From: CAYVTV01 sp964563105
GTDB taxonomy: Bacteria > Bacteroidota > Bacteroidia > Bacteroidales > GCA-2748055
Length of the DNA: 24,420 nt
Direction: 5' to 3'
Assembly: GCA_964563105.1 (NCBI GenBank)
Contig: CAZLXM010000058.1
Span: forward strand, 1-24,420
The notes beneath the pieces were generated by a model, which ran no database searches, had not been told where the DNA came from, and saw nothing but the letters and a program-made list of their open reading frames with translations. The translations under genes were made by a program, and so were the position numbers. Below, piece by piece: positions 1 to 9,237 of the stretch; position 1 is the stretch's first letter; the number at the start of each line of letters is the position of its first letter.

Positions 1-59
1 TTGAACCTACGACCTACGGATTAACAGTCCGCCGCTCTAACCGACTGAGCTACTGAGGA
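1..59 (-). tRNA. tRNA-Asn (GUU), 3' part cut off by window edge
   Basis: Read on the minus strand, the acceptor strand TCCTCAG (59-53) is followed by TA, a D-arm with stem GCTC/GAGC, an anticodon stem GCGGA/TCCGT around the loop CTGTTAA, a five-base variable region and the start of a T-arm (GTAGG, TTCAA). The anticodon GTT lies at 25-23, which assigns asparagine. The T-arm 3' strand, acceptor 3' strand and CCA lie outside the window, so the acceptor pairing cannot be checked. Confidence 0.93.
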
Positions 60-126
60 GTATATTAATTTTTTTTTAAATAAGAACTATTGATTCACTA
101 AAAAATCATTTGCCCGAATTGCCACG

Positions 127-157
127 CAAAACTAATAGCTTTTACTTAATTATGCAA
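127..157 (-). promoter_or_regulatory. Bacteroidetes-type promoter for the tRNA-Asn gene
   Basis: On the minus strand a TTG (157-155) is separated by 20 bases from TAGTTTTG (134-127), an exact match to the Bacteroidetes -7 consensus TAnnTTTG with the usual -33 spacing. Transcription would start near 120, about 60 bases upstream of the tRNA 5' end. Match and spacing are seen directly; promoter activity is inferred. Confidence 0.5.
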
Positions 158-218
158 TAATTTTATAAAATTAATTTTTTTTTATCTTAACTTTCCAGGG
201 TTTATAAAATTTTAAATA

Positions 219-1202
219 ATGAAAATCATTGGAATTGGAAATGCTGTTGTAGATATACTCGCCCGTGTGGATAATGACGCACTTATAAAGCAGTTCAATT
301 TATCTAAGGGAAGCATGACTTTAGTTAACCAGGAATTATCAAATCAAATTATGAAAGAAATTTCCGGTTTTCCTAAAACTATTAGTACAGGAGGTTCTGC
401 TGCCAACACCATTCACGGTTTGGCAAATCTTGGACTGAAAACTACTTTTATTGGTAAAACAGGAAAAGATGAATACGGGAAATTTTTCAATGAAGATTTA
501 ATAACAAATAATATAAAACCTGTTCTGTTTAATTCACCTGTTAGTACCGGGAAAGCTATAACTTTGATCACTCCGGATTCTGAACGCACTTTTGCAACTT
601 ATCTCGGAGCTGCTGATGAATTATCGGAAGATGATTTGAAAGACGGTATTTTTAAGGGCTACGATCTCTTATATTTGGAGGGATATCTTATTCCAAACAT
701 TAAACTCATTGACAGGATTATGAATCTCGCTAAACTTGAGGGCACATTAATTGCAATGGATCTTGCAAGTTATAATTTGGTGAGGGCAAACAGGAAAAGA
801 CTTAATGATTTAATAGAAAAATATGTTGATATCGTATTTGCCAATGAAGAAGAAGCAAAAGAACTGACTGGTTTTGACCCCCACCCTGCAGCAGAGATCT
901 TATCTAAAATATGTGATATAGTGATCATTAAAACAGGTGCCAAAGGTTCAATTGTGAGATATAAAAATGAAACTATTCAAATCGGCCCTGTAAAATCAAA
1001 ACCTGTAGATACCACAGGGGCCGGAGACCTGTATGCCTCCGGCTTTATTTATGGTTTATCAAAAAATGCATCTGTATTTTCTTGCGGGCTTATTGGGACG
1101 ATCCTGGCAGGAAAAGTAATAGAAGTAATAGGTGCCAAAATGGATGAACCAACATGGAAAGCCCTGAAGAAAGATATATCTGATAAAATTATCTTCCCTT
1201 AG
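219..1202 (+). CDS. PfkB-family carbohydrate/nucleoside kinase (adenosine kinase-like)
   Basis: A 327-residue cytoplasmic kinase of the ribokinase/PfkB family, which transfers the ATP gamma-phosphate to a sugar or nucleoside hydroxyl. The N-terminus has the family substrate-binding pattern with a glycine-rich STGGSAANT segment at about residues 57-64. The C-terminal signature DTTGAGD is at 264-270, where the last Asp (D270) is the expected catalytic base and the glycines form the anion hole. Length is normal for the family. Bacteroidetes proteins of this type are commonly named adenosine kinase, but the sequence alone does not fix the substrate. The gene stands alone on the plus strand; its last 14 bases overlap the end of the convergent oxidoreductase gene. 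I found no clean TAnnTTTG promoter in the 160 bases upstream, which are mostly A/T runs. Confidence 0.88.
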   Translation: MKIIGIGNAVVDILARVDNDALIKQFNLSKGSMTLVNQELSNQIMKEISGFPKTISTGGSAANTIHGLANLGLKTTFIGKTGKDEYGKFFNEDLITNNIKPVLFNSPVSTGKAITLITPDSERTFATYLGAADELSEDDLKDGIFKGYDLLYLEGYLIPNIKLIDRIMNLAKLEGTLIAMDLASYNLVRANRKRLNDLIEKYVDIVFANEEEAKELTGFDPHPAAEILSKICDIVIIKTGAKGSIVRYKNETIQIGPVKSKPVDTTGAGDLYASGFIYGLSKNASVFSCGLIGTILAGKVIEVIGAKMDEPTWKALKKDISDKIIFP

Positions 1203-2550
1203 TATCTTCTGTACCAGGAACAGGAACCTCAAATTTCATATCAACTTTACCTAATTTTATCTCTTCCGGGCCTAATTGAAGATTTGAAGCCATTATTTCA
1301 TCCCAGGTAACTTCTTTCCCTGTATATGCTGATACTCTTCCCATTATACCAACCAAAGTTGACTTAGCAATATTTTCTGCTTCATTAACAGGTTGATTTG
1401 TTCTGATGGCAGTAACCATATCTATATGTTCCTGTAAATAGGGATCAGTGATCCCTCTTTCATTTTCTTTACCGCTATCATCCAGTGGGTATTGGAATTT
1501 CCATTTAACAGTTCCGTCAGGGTTATAAATTGTGTTTTTACAATTGGAATAGCCTTCAGTTCCTCTAATATATTCAGAAATATTATTGGTACAGCCTGTT
1601 ATTTGCCTTGACATGCTATGAAGGTGTACATCACCCTCATAAATATAGTCAACACTAAAATTATCATATTGATCTCCGGTAATTCTGCGTTGTCTTGATC
1701 CAAAACCCACTGCCTTTACAGGCCATTTACCGGTAAACCAGTTAATCACATCAATATTATGAACATGCTGCTCAACAATGTGATCTCCCGAAAGCCAACA
1801 CCAGTTAACCCAGTCTCTGATCATAAATTCCATGTCACTCCATTGCGGTTGTCTGTCCCTATGCCATAATTTAGACTGATTCCAGTAGCAATTTGCAGAT
1901 ACAATATCTCCAATTGCCCCATTGTAAATTTGAGCATATGTTTCAACATAATCTTTCTGGTGTCTTCTTTGTGTTCCGGTCACAACAGTAAGCCCTAATG
2001 TTTCTGCCTGTTTTGCAGAAGCCAGAATTGATCTGATACCCACCGGGTCAACAGCGACAGGTTTTTCCATAAATACATGCTTCCTGGCTTCAACACTGGC
2101 CCTAAAATGTTCCGGCCTGAAATATGGAGGGGTAGCCATTATAATAATATCAACTCCTGAATCAATAACTTTTTTGTATCCATCAAAACCTAAAAAACAT
2201 TTGTCATCAGGTATTTCAACTTTGACCCTGTCTTTCAGGCTTTTGCGACAACTGTCCATCCTGTCCTGAAATACATCAGTTATAGCTGTAAGCTGTAAAT
2301 TGGGCCCGGCCTTTAAAAAGTTAACAGCAGCTCCGGTCCCTCTCCCGCCACAGCCTATCAATCCGGCTTTTAATACCGGGCCATCTGGCGCAGTATCCAA
2401 TAAAGGGGGCGTTCCGGGAGGTACTGCAAATTTTGGTTTCGAACCACAGGAACTTAATAGATAACCCATACCAACAGCTCCAACTGCTCCTAAGGCAGCA
2501 GCATTCCCAAAAAAATCCCTCCGACTTAATGATTTATTTTTGTTTGCCAT
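1189..2550 (-). CDS. Tat-exported Gfo/Idh/MocA-family oxidoreductase
   Basis: A 453-residue NAD(P)-dependent dehydrogenase-like protein. The N-terminus has a twin-arginine motif SRRDFF (residues 9-14), a small-residue hydrophobic stretch and LSSC with Cys35, so it looks like a Tat substrate that may also be lipidated. The Rossmann fold begins with GLIGCGGRG (63-71). The Gfo/Idh/MocA EKP motif (E162-K163-P164) is present, followed by a substrate domain containing HIVEQHVHNID. Family members oxidise, reduce or otherwise act on sugars and derivatives using a bound nicotinamide cofactor; folding before Tat export fits a cofactor-bound enzyme. Substrate is unknown. It differs from GH109 glycosidases in keeping a canonical EKP. 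It is a single gene; 261 AT-rich bases separate it from the helicase gene, with no consensus promoter seen. Confidence 0.88.
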   Translation of the reverse strand: MANKNKSLSRRDFFGNAAALGAVGAVGMGYLLSSCGSKPKFAVPPGTPPLLDTAPDGPVLKAGLIGCGGRGTGAAVNFLKAGPNLQLTAITDVFQDRMDSCRKSLKDRVKVEIPDDKCFLGFDGYKKVIDSGVDIIIMATPPYFRPEHFRASVEARKHVFMEKPVAVDPVGIRSILASAKQAETLGLTVVTGTQRRHQKDYVETYAQIYNGAIGDIVSANCYWNQSKLWHRDRQPQWSDMEFMIRDWVNWCWLSGDHIVEQHVHNIDVINWFTGKWPVKAVGFGSRQRRITGDQYDNFSVDYIYEGDVHLHSMSRQITGCTNNISEYIRGTEGYSNCKNTIYNPDGTVKWKFQYPLDDSGKENERGITDPYLQEHIDMVTAIRTNQPVNEAENIAKSTLVGIMGRVSAYTGKEVTWDEIMASNLQLGPEEIKLGKVDMKFEVPVPGTEDTKGR

Positions 2551-2811
2551 GTCATTAAAATTTTAATAAAATTATTTTACTTTAATTGAATCTTAAATTT
2601 ATTTTCAGCTAAAAACATTAACACAAATCATGTTAGCCAATATAATAAAATTATGGAAGCAGTTAAGTTACAAAATTTAATAGGATAAAATGTAAAAGAA
2701 AGAAAAAATAATAATCTTTCAAAACAATTACGGGACGTGAAATTTTATTTATACGCTTTCTAAACAAGATAAAGAAACCGGGCCCTAAAAAATGAAAATC
2801 AGGCACATGAT

Positions 2812-5745
2812 TTAGGAAAATAATTCTTCCAGTTCATTTTTTGAGAGATCTTTTATTGGATTATTCGAAGTCACAAATGTATTAGCTATCTTATTTTTCT
2901 TTTCCTGTAAATTATGTATTTTTTCTTCAATGCTATTTTCCGATATAAACCGATAAACAAAAACATTTTTTTTCTGTCCGATCCGATGTGACCGGCTTAT
3001 TGCCTGAAGTTCTGAAGCAGGGTTCCACCATGGCTCTAAAATAAAAACATAATCCGCAGAAGTTAAATTCAATCCAAAACCTCCGGCCTTAAGAGAAATA
3101 AGGAAAATCTTACAGTCCTTATTTTCCTGAAATTCATTAATTATTTTTTCTCTGTTTATACTTGAGCCAGTTAGCAGGGAATAATCTATTTTCTCCTTTA
3201 TCAGCTCATTTTTTAGCAATTCCAGATGTTTAACAAAAGAAGAAAACACTAATAATTTATGCCCCTCTGCAATAATATTCCCAACATTTCGTAATATTTC
3301 ATCAAATTTACCTGACTGATGATAATAATTATGATCTATTAAAACAGGATGATTTGCAATTTGCCTGAGTTTTGTGAGTCCTTGTAAAACTATAACTGCA
3401 GATTTTTCGATTCCATTTTTATCAATATTTTCAAGAATAAGATTCCTTATACCAGATTTTTCTTCTTCATAATACTTTCTCTGTTCTTCAGTCATATTAC
3501 AATAAATAAGCTGATCACTGATCCCGGGTAAATCCACGGCTACTTCTGTTTTTGTACGTCTCAAAATATACGGACGGACAAGCTCCTTAAGTTTTTCAGC
3601 AGCTTGCTCTTCACCCTTCTTCTCAATGGGATACACATATTTTTGCCGGAAAAAATTTAAGCTGCCTAATAATCCACGGTTAATAAAATTCATTTGGGCC
3701 CACAAATCTGTTAAAGAATTTTCTATCGGAGTACCAGTTAATACAAGCCTGTGATCAGCCCTTAACTTCTCAACCGATTTATAAATTTGAGAGTTTGGAT
3801 TTTTTATAATTTGACTTTCATCCAAAATTATATAATGAAAGTTAAAAGCAACCAGAAAATCAATGTCTTGCCTCACAGTATGATAACTTGAAATAAGTAT
3901 ATCGAAATTTTTAAAAAATGATAAGTCTTTTTGCCTTTGATTGCCAAAGAAAGCATAAACTTTTAAAAGTGGGGCAAATTTGCGGATTTCATTTATCCAA
4001 TTATGAACTAAAGATGCTGGTACAACAATTAGCGAAGTTAAGCCGGAATTCTCTGTTTCAAATAATGATAATTGTGCCCTGGTCTGATCAAAGGATGGTT
4101 TTTGATCTGATGGAAGTTGATCTTCTTTGTTTTTCAGGATAATTGCTAAAGTCTGAATAGTTTTGCCCAGCCCCATATCATCAGCAAGGCAGCCTCCAAG
4201 CCCGTTTTTTTGCAGATACCATAGCCAGGTATACCCTTCTATCTGGTAGGGCCTTAAAGTCCCCAAAAGCTTTTCAGGTAATTCTTTAAAAAGAGAGCTG
4301 TCTCTTTTATCAATCTTCACTAATTCATGTATTCCTGAACTCTTATTCCCTTCCGGCGTTTCTTTAAGGAACATAAAATACTGCTTGTGCAACTTCAACT
4401 TTTGTCCCGAAATTCTGGAAAACTGAACAATATCTTTATATTTTGTAAACCATTCTGAAGGAATAATAAAAATTGTATTATCAGGTAAAATATATTTTCT
4501 TTCACCGTTTAAAATATGTTTCCTTAAATTTAAAAATGGTATTTCAAGATTATCCAGTTTAATAACAGCCTTTATATCAAACCAGTCACTTACCAGTGTT
4601 TTATCAAATAATAATTCGATTTTACCCGAATAATAAATAAATTCAGCGGATCTTTGTTCTAAAATAAAACCGGCATTTCTAATTTTTTCAGAATTGTTAT
4701 TAATCCATTCTATCAACCTATAATCGCTTTCCTGATCATCGAAACTGTCATTATTAATATATAAAAAGTTATTCCCGTCATAACTGGTCAGTCCCCGTTC
4801 TTCAAGAAAAACAATATACTTTTTCTCAAAATCTTCATCACGTTTATAACGATAAAACTTAAATGTTCCTTTATCAACAGTAAAATCAACAAATACCGTT
4901 TCTTTTGAAGCCGGAAACACTAATTTTTTCTGGTATCTGAATCTGAGGACGAGTACAAGACGTGAATCAAGCCCCTTTTCTAAACTAAGTTTTACTTCTT
5001 TTTCAGGCTTCAAATTAATTATATCAAAACCTTCGGCATATACTTCATAATTTCGGATAATATTTTTTAGGAAACTTTTAAAATATTGGATTTCAGCACT
5101 TGCAGGGATAAAAACCTGCTCTTTTAGAATAAACGGCTTAAGTTTCTTTGCTTCAATTTTATTAACCCTGAGAATTGTTTTATTTAATATGATAAAAGCA
5201 GGAAAATTACTCAATACTTCAATATTATGTTCAACCAGGGAAATCACTTCTCCCTGCTTTTTTAGCCTGAGAGTATAAACTGAACCCTCATCCTTTTTTA
5301 TAAACTGAAAAACAGGTTCAACAGGAGTCTTTTCTAATTTAAAAAAATCATCACTAAAAATTTTGCTTGTTGTTTTCTCTCTGTTAAATACCTTTATGCC
5401 ATTAAAAATAGCTATTTGCAATATCTCACTAATCCTCTTTTCAATAAAAGGACGTATAAATGAATCGATGTTTTCTTTAGTTACTTTTTCATGAAATTCC
5501 CTGACATTCTTATGTTTTGAGAAAATTTTAAATAATTGCCTGTCACTATAATCATTAACTAATTTTAATACTTTCTTTTCCTCATCCTTTAATTTTTGAA
5601 AAACCGGATCTTCATTATTAATTGTGGTAATATTAGAATATGTATAAAATAAATCTTCCTTATTTTTTAATAATATAAATGGAAGTATTATCAAACCCCA
5701 TAAACGATGATAGGTAACGCCTAATGCAAAAGTTTCATCTCCCAT
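2812..5745 (-). CDS. SNF2-family DEAD/DEAH-box helicase
   Basis: A 977-residue ATP-dependent DNA translocase of the bacterial SNF2/Rad54-like group. The C-terminal half holds the motor: Walker A DDMGLGKT near residue 520, the DExx box LDESQ near 640, motif III LTGTPIEN near 670, and motif VI SRSHRIGQ near 915. The N-terminal ~480 residues are a bacterial SNF2-associated region rich in beta strands and lysine; I see no CxC...CxH SWIM zinc finger. The protein is cytoplasmic and is expected to remodel protein-DNA complexes or act in transcription or repair; the exact role of these bacterial homologues is poorly defined. All motor motifs look intact and length is normal. It is transcribed alone. 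The 329-base upstream region separates it from the divergent GH16-like gene. Confidence 0.92.
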   Translation of the reverse strand: MGDETFALGVTYHRLWGLIILPFILLKNKEDLFYTYSNITTINNEDPVFQKLKDEEKKVLKLVNDYSDRQLFKIFSKHKNVREFHEKVTKENIDSFIRPFIEKRISEILQIAIFNGIKVFNREKTTSKIFSDDFFKLEKTPVEPVFQFIKKDEGSVYTLRLKKQGEVISLVEHNIEVLSNFPAFIILNKTILRVNKIEAKKLKPFILKEQVFIPASAEIQYFKSFLKNIIRNYEVYAEGFDIINLKPEKEVKLSLEKGLDSRLVLVLRFRYQKKLVFPASKETVFVDFTVDKGTFKFYRYKRDEDFEKKYIVFLEERGLTSYDGNNFLYINNDSFDDQESDYRLIEWINNNSEKIRNAGFILEQRSAEFIYYSGKIELLFDKTLVSDWFDIKAVIKLDNLEIPFLNLRKHILNGERKYILPDNTIFIIPSEWFTKYKDIVQFSRISGQKLKLHKQYFMFLKETPEGNKSSGIHELVKIDKRDSSLFKELPEKLLGTLRPYQIEGYTWLWYLQKNGLGGCLADDMGLGKTIQTLAIILKNKEDQLPSDQKPSFDQTRAQLSLFETENSGLTSLIVVPASLVHNWINEIRKFAPLLKVYAFFGNQRQKDLSFFKNFDILISSYHTVRQDIDFLVAFNFHYIILDESQIIKNPNSQIYKSVEKLRADHRLVLTGTPIENSLTDLWAQMNFINRGLLGSLNFFRQKYVYPIEKKGEEQAAEKLKELVRPYILRRTKTEVAVDLPGISDQLIYCNMTEEQRKYYEEEKSGIRNLILENIDKNGIEKSAVIVLQGLTKLRQIANHPVLIDHNYYHQSGKFDEILRNVGNIIAEGHKLLVFSSFVKHLELLKNELIKEKIDYSLLTGSSINREKIINEFQENKDCKIFLISLKAGGFGLNLTSADYVFILEPWWNPASELQAISRSHRIGQKKNVFVYRFISENSIEEKIHNLQEKKNKIANTFVTSNNPIKDLSKNELEELFS

Positions 5746-6074
5746 TCAAAAGTTCATTTTTAAAATCAACATTAAAATAATTTTTCAGTTCTTACATCTT
5801 TATTAACTAAAGTTTTATTTAGACGCTTATATAGTCTAATTTCACTTTTCTTTTAAAAGTTATATTTATGATATGAGAAATTTAAAACAAATATTCCTCT
5901 CTTTAGTGTACAAAGCTATACAAAATTAGAAAACATATTGAGCCGAACATATTATCTGAATTGCATGCTTTTATCATTTTTTATATCTTTAACTGGATAT
6001 TTTTCTGAGTTACAATTAACTTTTTACTTATTTATCCGTATCAAATTATAATTTAGCATTTCAAATCAAGCTAT
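5746..6074. other. Divergent intergenic region between helicase and GH16-like genes
   Basis: No gene is supported in these 329 AT-rich bases. On the minus strand two exact TAnnTTTG matches, TAGCTTTG (5918-5911) and TAATTTTG (5928-5921), could be -7 elements for the helicase gene, but neither has a TTG at the expected -33 distance. A dyad TTAGAC/GTCTAA with a 9-base loop (5819-5839) and the palindrome CTTTTAAAAG (5850-5859) lie between these boxes and the helicase start and could be operator sites. All of this is weak. Confidence 0.3.
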
Positions 6075-7532
6075 ATGGCAAGTATAAAATTTCTCCTTGG
6101 AATGTTTCCGGAAACGCAAAAGCTGGAACAAAAGTGGAATAAATTAAGAAGTGATTATAAGGCATTTAAAGATTTTGAGGCATCTGAAGATCTTAAACAT
6201 TATATTGAACTTGAAAACGAAATTAAATCTCCTGAATTTAATCTTAGGATAAAAGAAATCAAAACCCGTAAGTTTAATCAGACAGAAGAATTTAGTAAGG
6301 AACAGGAGTATAAGAGATATAAGAAGTCCAAATCAATTAAATCCTATCTGAAAGTTTTAAATTCTGATAAGCTGCGGGAATATGAATTTATTGAAAAGTC
6401 CAGTGAATTACAAAGATACAGGGGCCTTTCAGAATTTATCCGCTCAAATGATTATATCAAAGAAAAGGCGACACTTTCTTCCAGGGATTTTACGAGATCA
6501 GAAGCCGGTCTTAAAGAAAAAGAACTCCAAATTTTATCCAGGTCACCTCGTATAAAAAAATTTTTAAAATTTGAACGATCAGCAGGTTTCAGAGAATATA
6601 TGATGGTAAGCGATTCAGATGAACTAAAAAGATTCAGGGAACTTGAAAAATTCGTGAATTCTGAAGGATTCCTGAAAGTAAAAAATTATATGGCATTATC
6701 ACCTAAAGAAAAATTTGAGATTTCTGATGAATACAAAAAAATTAAGGAATACGATTTATTGAAAAAATCTGATAAAATTATCTGGTATTTTAAAACTAAA
6801 AAGAAATACCCTTTTAAAAAAGTCGAAAAATGGGAACTCAGTTTTGAAGATAATTTCGAAAGCACAAAACTGAATTCAACAAAATGGATCACCAGGTACT
6901 TATATGGAGATATCCAATTAAATCAGAACTACGTAATGACTGATGATCGCCATGCTTTTAATGAAGGAAAAAATATTGAATTTTTTGACAGGAAATTAAG
7001 AATAATTACCAGGCGTGAAGCTGCGAAATCTCTTGTCTGGGACCCCGAAAGGGGATTTTATGAAAAAGAATTTGGCTTTACTTCCGATTTGATAAGTTCA
7101 GCTAAATCATTTAGCCAAAAATATGGTTTGATTGAAGCTAAAGTTAAAATCGCCCCTACAGAAGTAAGTCAATCATTCTCACTTCTTTCCGACAGAATAC
7201 TCCCTCATGTGGATATATTCAAGTTTGAGAAAAATCGTCTGTTTGGAGGCAATTTTTGGAAAAATGGAAATGATAAAGGAATTGGTAAATCAATATCTAA
7301 AGCTTCCGCAGCCAGATTTACCAAAGATTATTTTATTTATTCACTTGAATGGTTGCCCGGCAAGATGACCTGGAAAATAAACGATCAGATATTCAAAGTT
7401 CAAAATCAGGGATTACCTGAAGTCCCAATGTATCTAATGTTTAATGCCAGCTTAAAGGAATATGCAAGTGATAAAAAACTCCCTTCAACACTCGCAATTG
7501 ATTGGATAAGAGTTTATCAGTTAAAAGATTAA
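6075..7532 (+). CDS. Helical-repeat protein with degenerate GH16-like (laminarinase-fold) domain
   Basis: 485 residues without a recognisable signal peptide, lipobox or membrane segment, so probably cytoplasmic. Residues ~30-245 form a charged helical region with about seven imperfect repeats, each roughly S-x-[DE]-L-x-x-[YF]-x-x-L followed by a Phe/Tyr-rich second helix (for example starting at 37, 97, 109, 157, 181 and 217). Residues ~252-485 resemble the concanavalin-like GH16 sandwich: ELSFEDNF...STKW near 254-271, GLIEAKVKIAP at 351-361, YSLEWLPGKMTWKIND at 422-437, and LAIDWIRVYQLK at the end. The GH16 catalytic motif ExDxxE aligns with HVDIFK (378-383): the Asp is kept but both glutamates are replaced by His and Lys. 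Inference: a non-catalytic glycan- or protein-binding relative. It stands alone, converging on the redoxin gene. Confidence 0.75.
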   Translation: MASIKFLLGMFPETQKLEQKWNKLRSDYKAFKDFEASEDLKHYIELENEIKSPEFNLRIKEIKTRKFNQTEEFSKEQEYKRYKKSKSIKSYLKVLNSDKLREYEFIEKSSELQRYRGLSEFIRSNDYIKEKATLSSRDFTRSEAGLKEKELQILSRSPRIKKFLKFERSAGFREYMMVSDSDELKRFRELEKFVNSEGFLKVKNYMALSPKEKFEISDEYKKIKEYDLLKKSDKIIWYFKTKKKYPFKKVEKWELSFEDNFESTKLNSTKWITRYLYGDIQLNQNYVMTDDRHAFNEGKNIEFFDRKLRIITRREAAKSLVWDPERGFYEKEFGFTSDLISSAKSFSQKYGLIEAKVKIAPTEVSQSFSLLSDRILPHVDIFKFEKNRLFGGNFWKNGNDKGIGKSISKASAARFTKDYFIYSLEWLPGKMTWKINDQIFKVQNQGLPEVPMYLMFNASLKEYASDKKLPSTLAIDWIRVYQLKD

Positions 7533-7580
7533 ATCTTTTCAGGAAAACTTATTTTCAAAAAATTTAATTGCAAGGATTTA

Positions 7581-9020
7581 TTATTTTTTATCTCTCAAAA
7601 TAATTTCCTCAACCTGATCAGGGCCAACAAATTTAGAAATGATCTTCTTATTTTCATCCAACATATATAATATATTGGATGATTCAATATTATAAACATC
7701 CCGGTAGGAAGGTTCCATTTTATATGGGTTCCACGCATTGATCCAGTCATATAAATGATGCTGGTTGATAAAATCAACCCAAATCCCCTTTTTGGGGTAG
7801 CCTAAAATATTAATTGCAATGACCTCTAAACCCTGGTCTTTATAACGTTCATAAACTTCATACAACTTAGGTATTACAGTTTTACAATGACCACATTCAG
7901 GCTCCCAGAAATATAATACAAGGTATTTTGAATTAATAGAATGCAAATTAAAAATAGTGCCAACATAAGGATCGTTTTTTAGCACAGTATCATTTTCAGC
8001 TATTCTGAAATGATCAGAATCTACACCTACAAGCTGTAAATCAGGAGCAATTTTACCAATTAATAAGGGGCTTTGCTTTTTTATCCTTTCCTGCAAATCA
8101 GACAAAAACTTTTGATCTGACCACCAGGCTTCAGGGAGGTAATATTTTTCAGCTATATAAAGATAAACGGCATCCATTCCGACATATTTACTTTTTGCAT
8201 AATGATTAAACAAGGTAATCAGCATATATTTGAATAACAAGGTATCTGTTCTCGATTTTTCAATCAAAAAATCTACCTCTTTATAAATAGAGTCGGGAAC
8301 AGGATAAATCCAATTATCGAGATAGTTATTTAATTTTTCCTCATAAAAAGGGGTTCTTAACATTCGCACATCCGAAAGGTCAAAATAATCCCAGTAATGC
8401 TCTTTAATATATTTTACTTTATAAGATTGATCAGTATCTTCAGGGGTATCCGGAGGGGTAACTTCTTTCATGGCAAGTAAAAATTTACTTACAAATAATT
8501 CTCCATGTTTCCCCGAAATATTTTCAATATACTTTTTTACTTCTTCATTTATTACTTCTAATTCTGCCCTCGCCTGAACAGAATCTCTTTTCCCCGTCTG
8601 AGGGTCTTTCAACCTTTCCTGTAATTTGGCAGAAGCAGTTCTTTTTTGAGCAATGAATTTCTGATAATCATAAAATATTGAATTTTCTTCTGAACCAATA
8701 ATCTTTGTATTTTTAACAAAATCTGAAGTATCGGTTTTGATAGTAAAGTGTTGATCTTGTCCAATAATAATATCAAAACGCAGAGAAGGGCCCAGATAAA
8801 CAAGATACAGGCCCTGGGGAAGAGAAGACGGGCCTTCAAGAATTACTTTTCCATTTATATCAATTAATCCGGTATCCTGAACTGAAAATGTTTTATTAAA
8901 ATAATGAGCAAGGATCAGAGTATCATTTTGAAGCGGATTAATTTGGAACTCAATTTTGTATTGGCCATTGATTATTTGTAATGTACACGCCAGAATAAAA
9001 ATGAATGCTGCTCTCTTCAT
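7581..9020 (-). CDS. Exported TlpA-like thiol-disulfide oxidoreductase
   Basis: 479 residues with a signal peptide (residues 1-~19, MKRAAFIFILACTLQIINGQ), so periplasmic. The N-terminal ~100 residues form a beta-rich DUF4369-like domain (INPLQNDTLILAHYF, then GPSSLPQGLYLVYLG). A helical middle region (~115-315), resembling DUF5106, follows. The C-terminal thioredoxin-like domain carries the redox motif C376-G-H-C379 in FWEPECGHCKTVIPK. Proteins of this layout are frequent in Bacteroidetes and reduce or isomerise disulfides of envelope proteins; the CGHC centre is more oxidising than thioredoxin's CGPC, but the partner is unknown. No operon partner: it converges with the GH16-like gene (48-base gap, no clear terminator hairpin) and is divergent from the prenyl synthase. 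Confidence 0.86.
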   Translation of the reverse strand: MKRAAFIFILACTLQIINGQYKIEFQINPLQNDTLILAHYFNKTFSVQDTGLIDINGKVILEGPSSLPQGLYLVYLGPSLRFDIIIGQDQHFTIKTDTSDFVKNTKIIGSEENSIFYDYQKFIAQKRTASAKLQERLKDPQTGKRDSVQARAELEVINEEVKKYIENISGKHGELFVSKFLLAMKEVTPPDTPEDTDQSYKVKYIKEHYWDYFDLSDVRMLRTPFYEEKLNNYLDNWIYPVPDSIYKEVDFLIEKSRTDTLLFKYMLITLFNHYAKSKYVGMDAVYLYIAEKYYLPEAWWSDQKFLSDLQERIKKQSPLLIGKIAPDLQLVGVDSDHFRIAENDTVLKNDPYVGTIFNLHSINSKYLVLYFWEPECGHCKTVIPKLYEVYERYKDQGLEVIAINILGYPKKGIWVDFINQHHLYDWINAWNPYKMEPSYRDVYNIESSNILYMLDENKKIISKFVGPDQVEEIILRDKK

Positions 9021-9237
9021 AAATCACAATCTTTCTTAAACTGATAAAAATAATAATTTATTTTATTGTTTCCGGTAAGATATTTATTAACATTTTGTGT
9101 GCCACATATGATTTTAACAGAATTAAACAAATCTGGTGCTTACAAAACATGAGAAATTTAAGCCTTCATTTTTTACAATGCATGAGGTATTAATAAAAAT
9201 TAGTTACTTTAATCTCTTTATTGAAAAAATCAAAACC

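Noticed and set aside
3918..4142. Small plus-strand ORF inside the helicase gene
   Set aside because: Antisense shadow of a well-supported SNF2 gene, with no recognisable motif.
5850..5859. Palindrome CTTTTAAAAG as terminator or operator
   Set aside because: A low-complexity A/T palindrome with no loop; too common in this base composition to call.
9136..9237. Upstream GTG/ATG start for the prenyl synthase
   Set aside because: The extra 34 residues do not resemble the family; similarity begins at the ATG at 9238.
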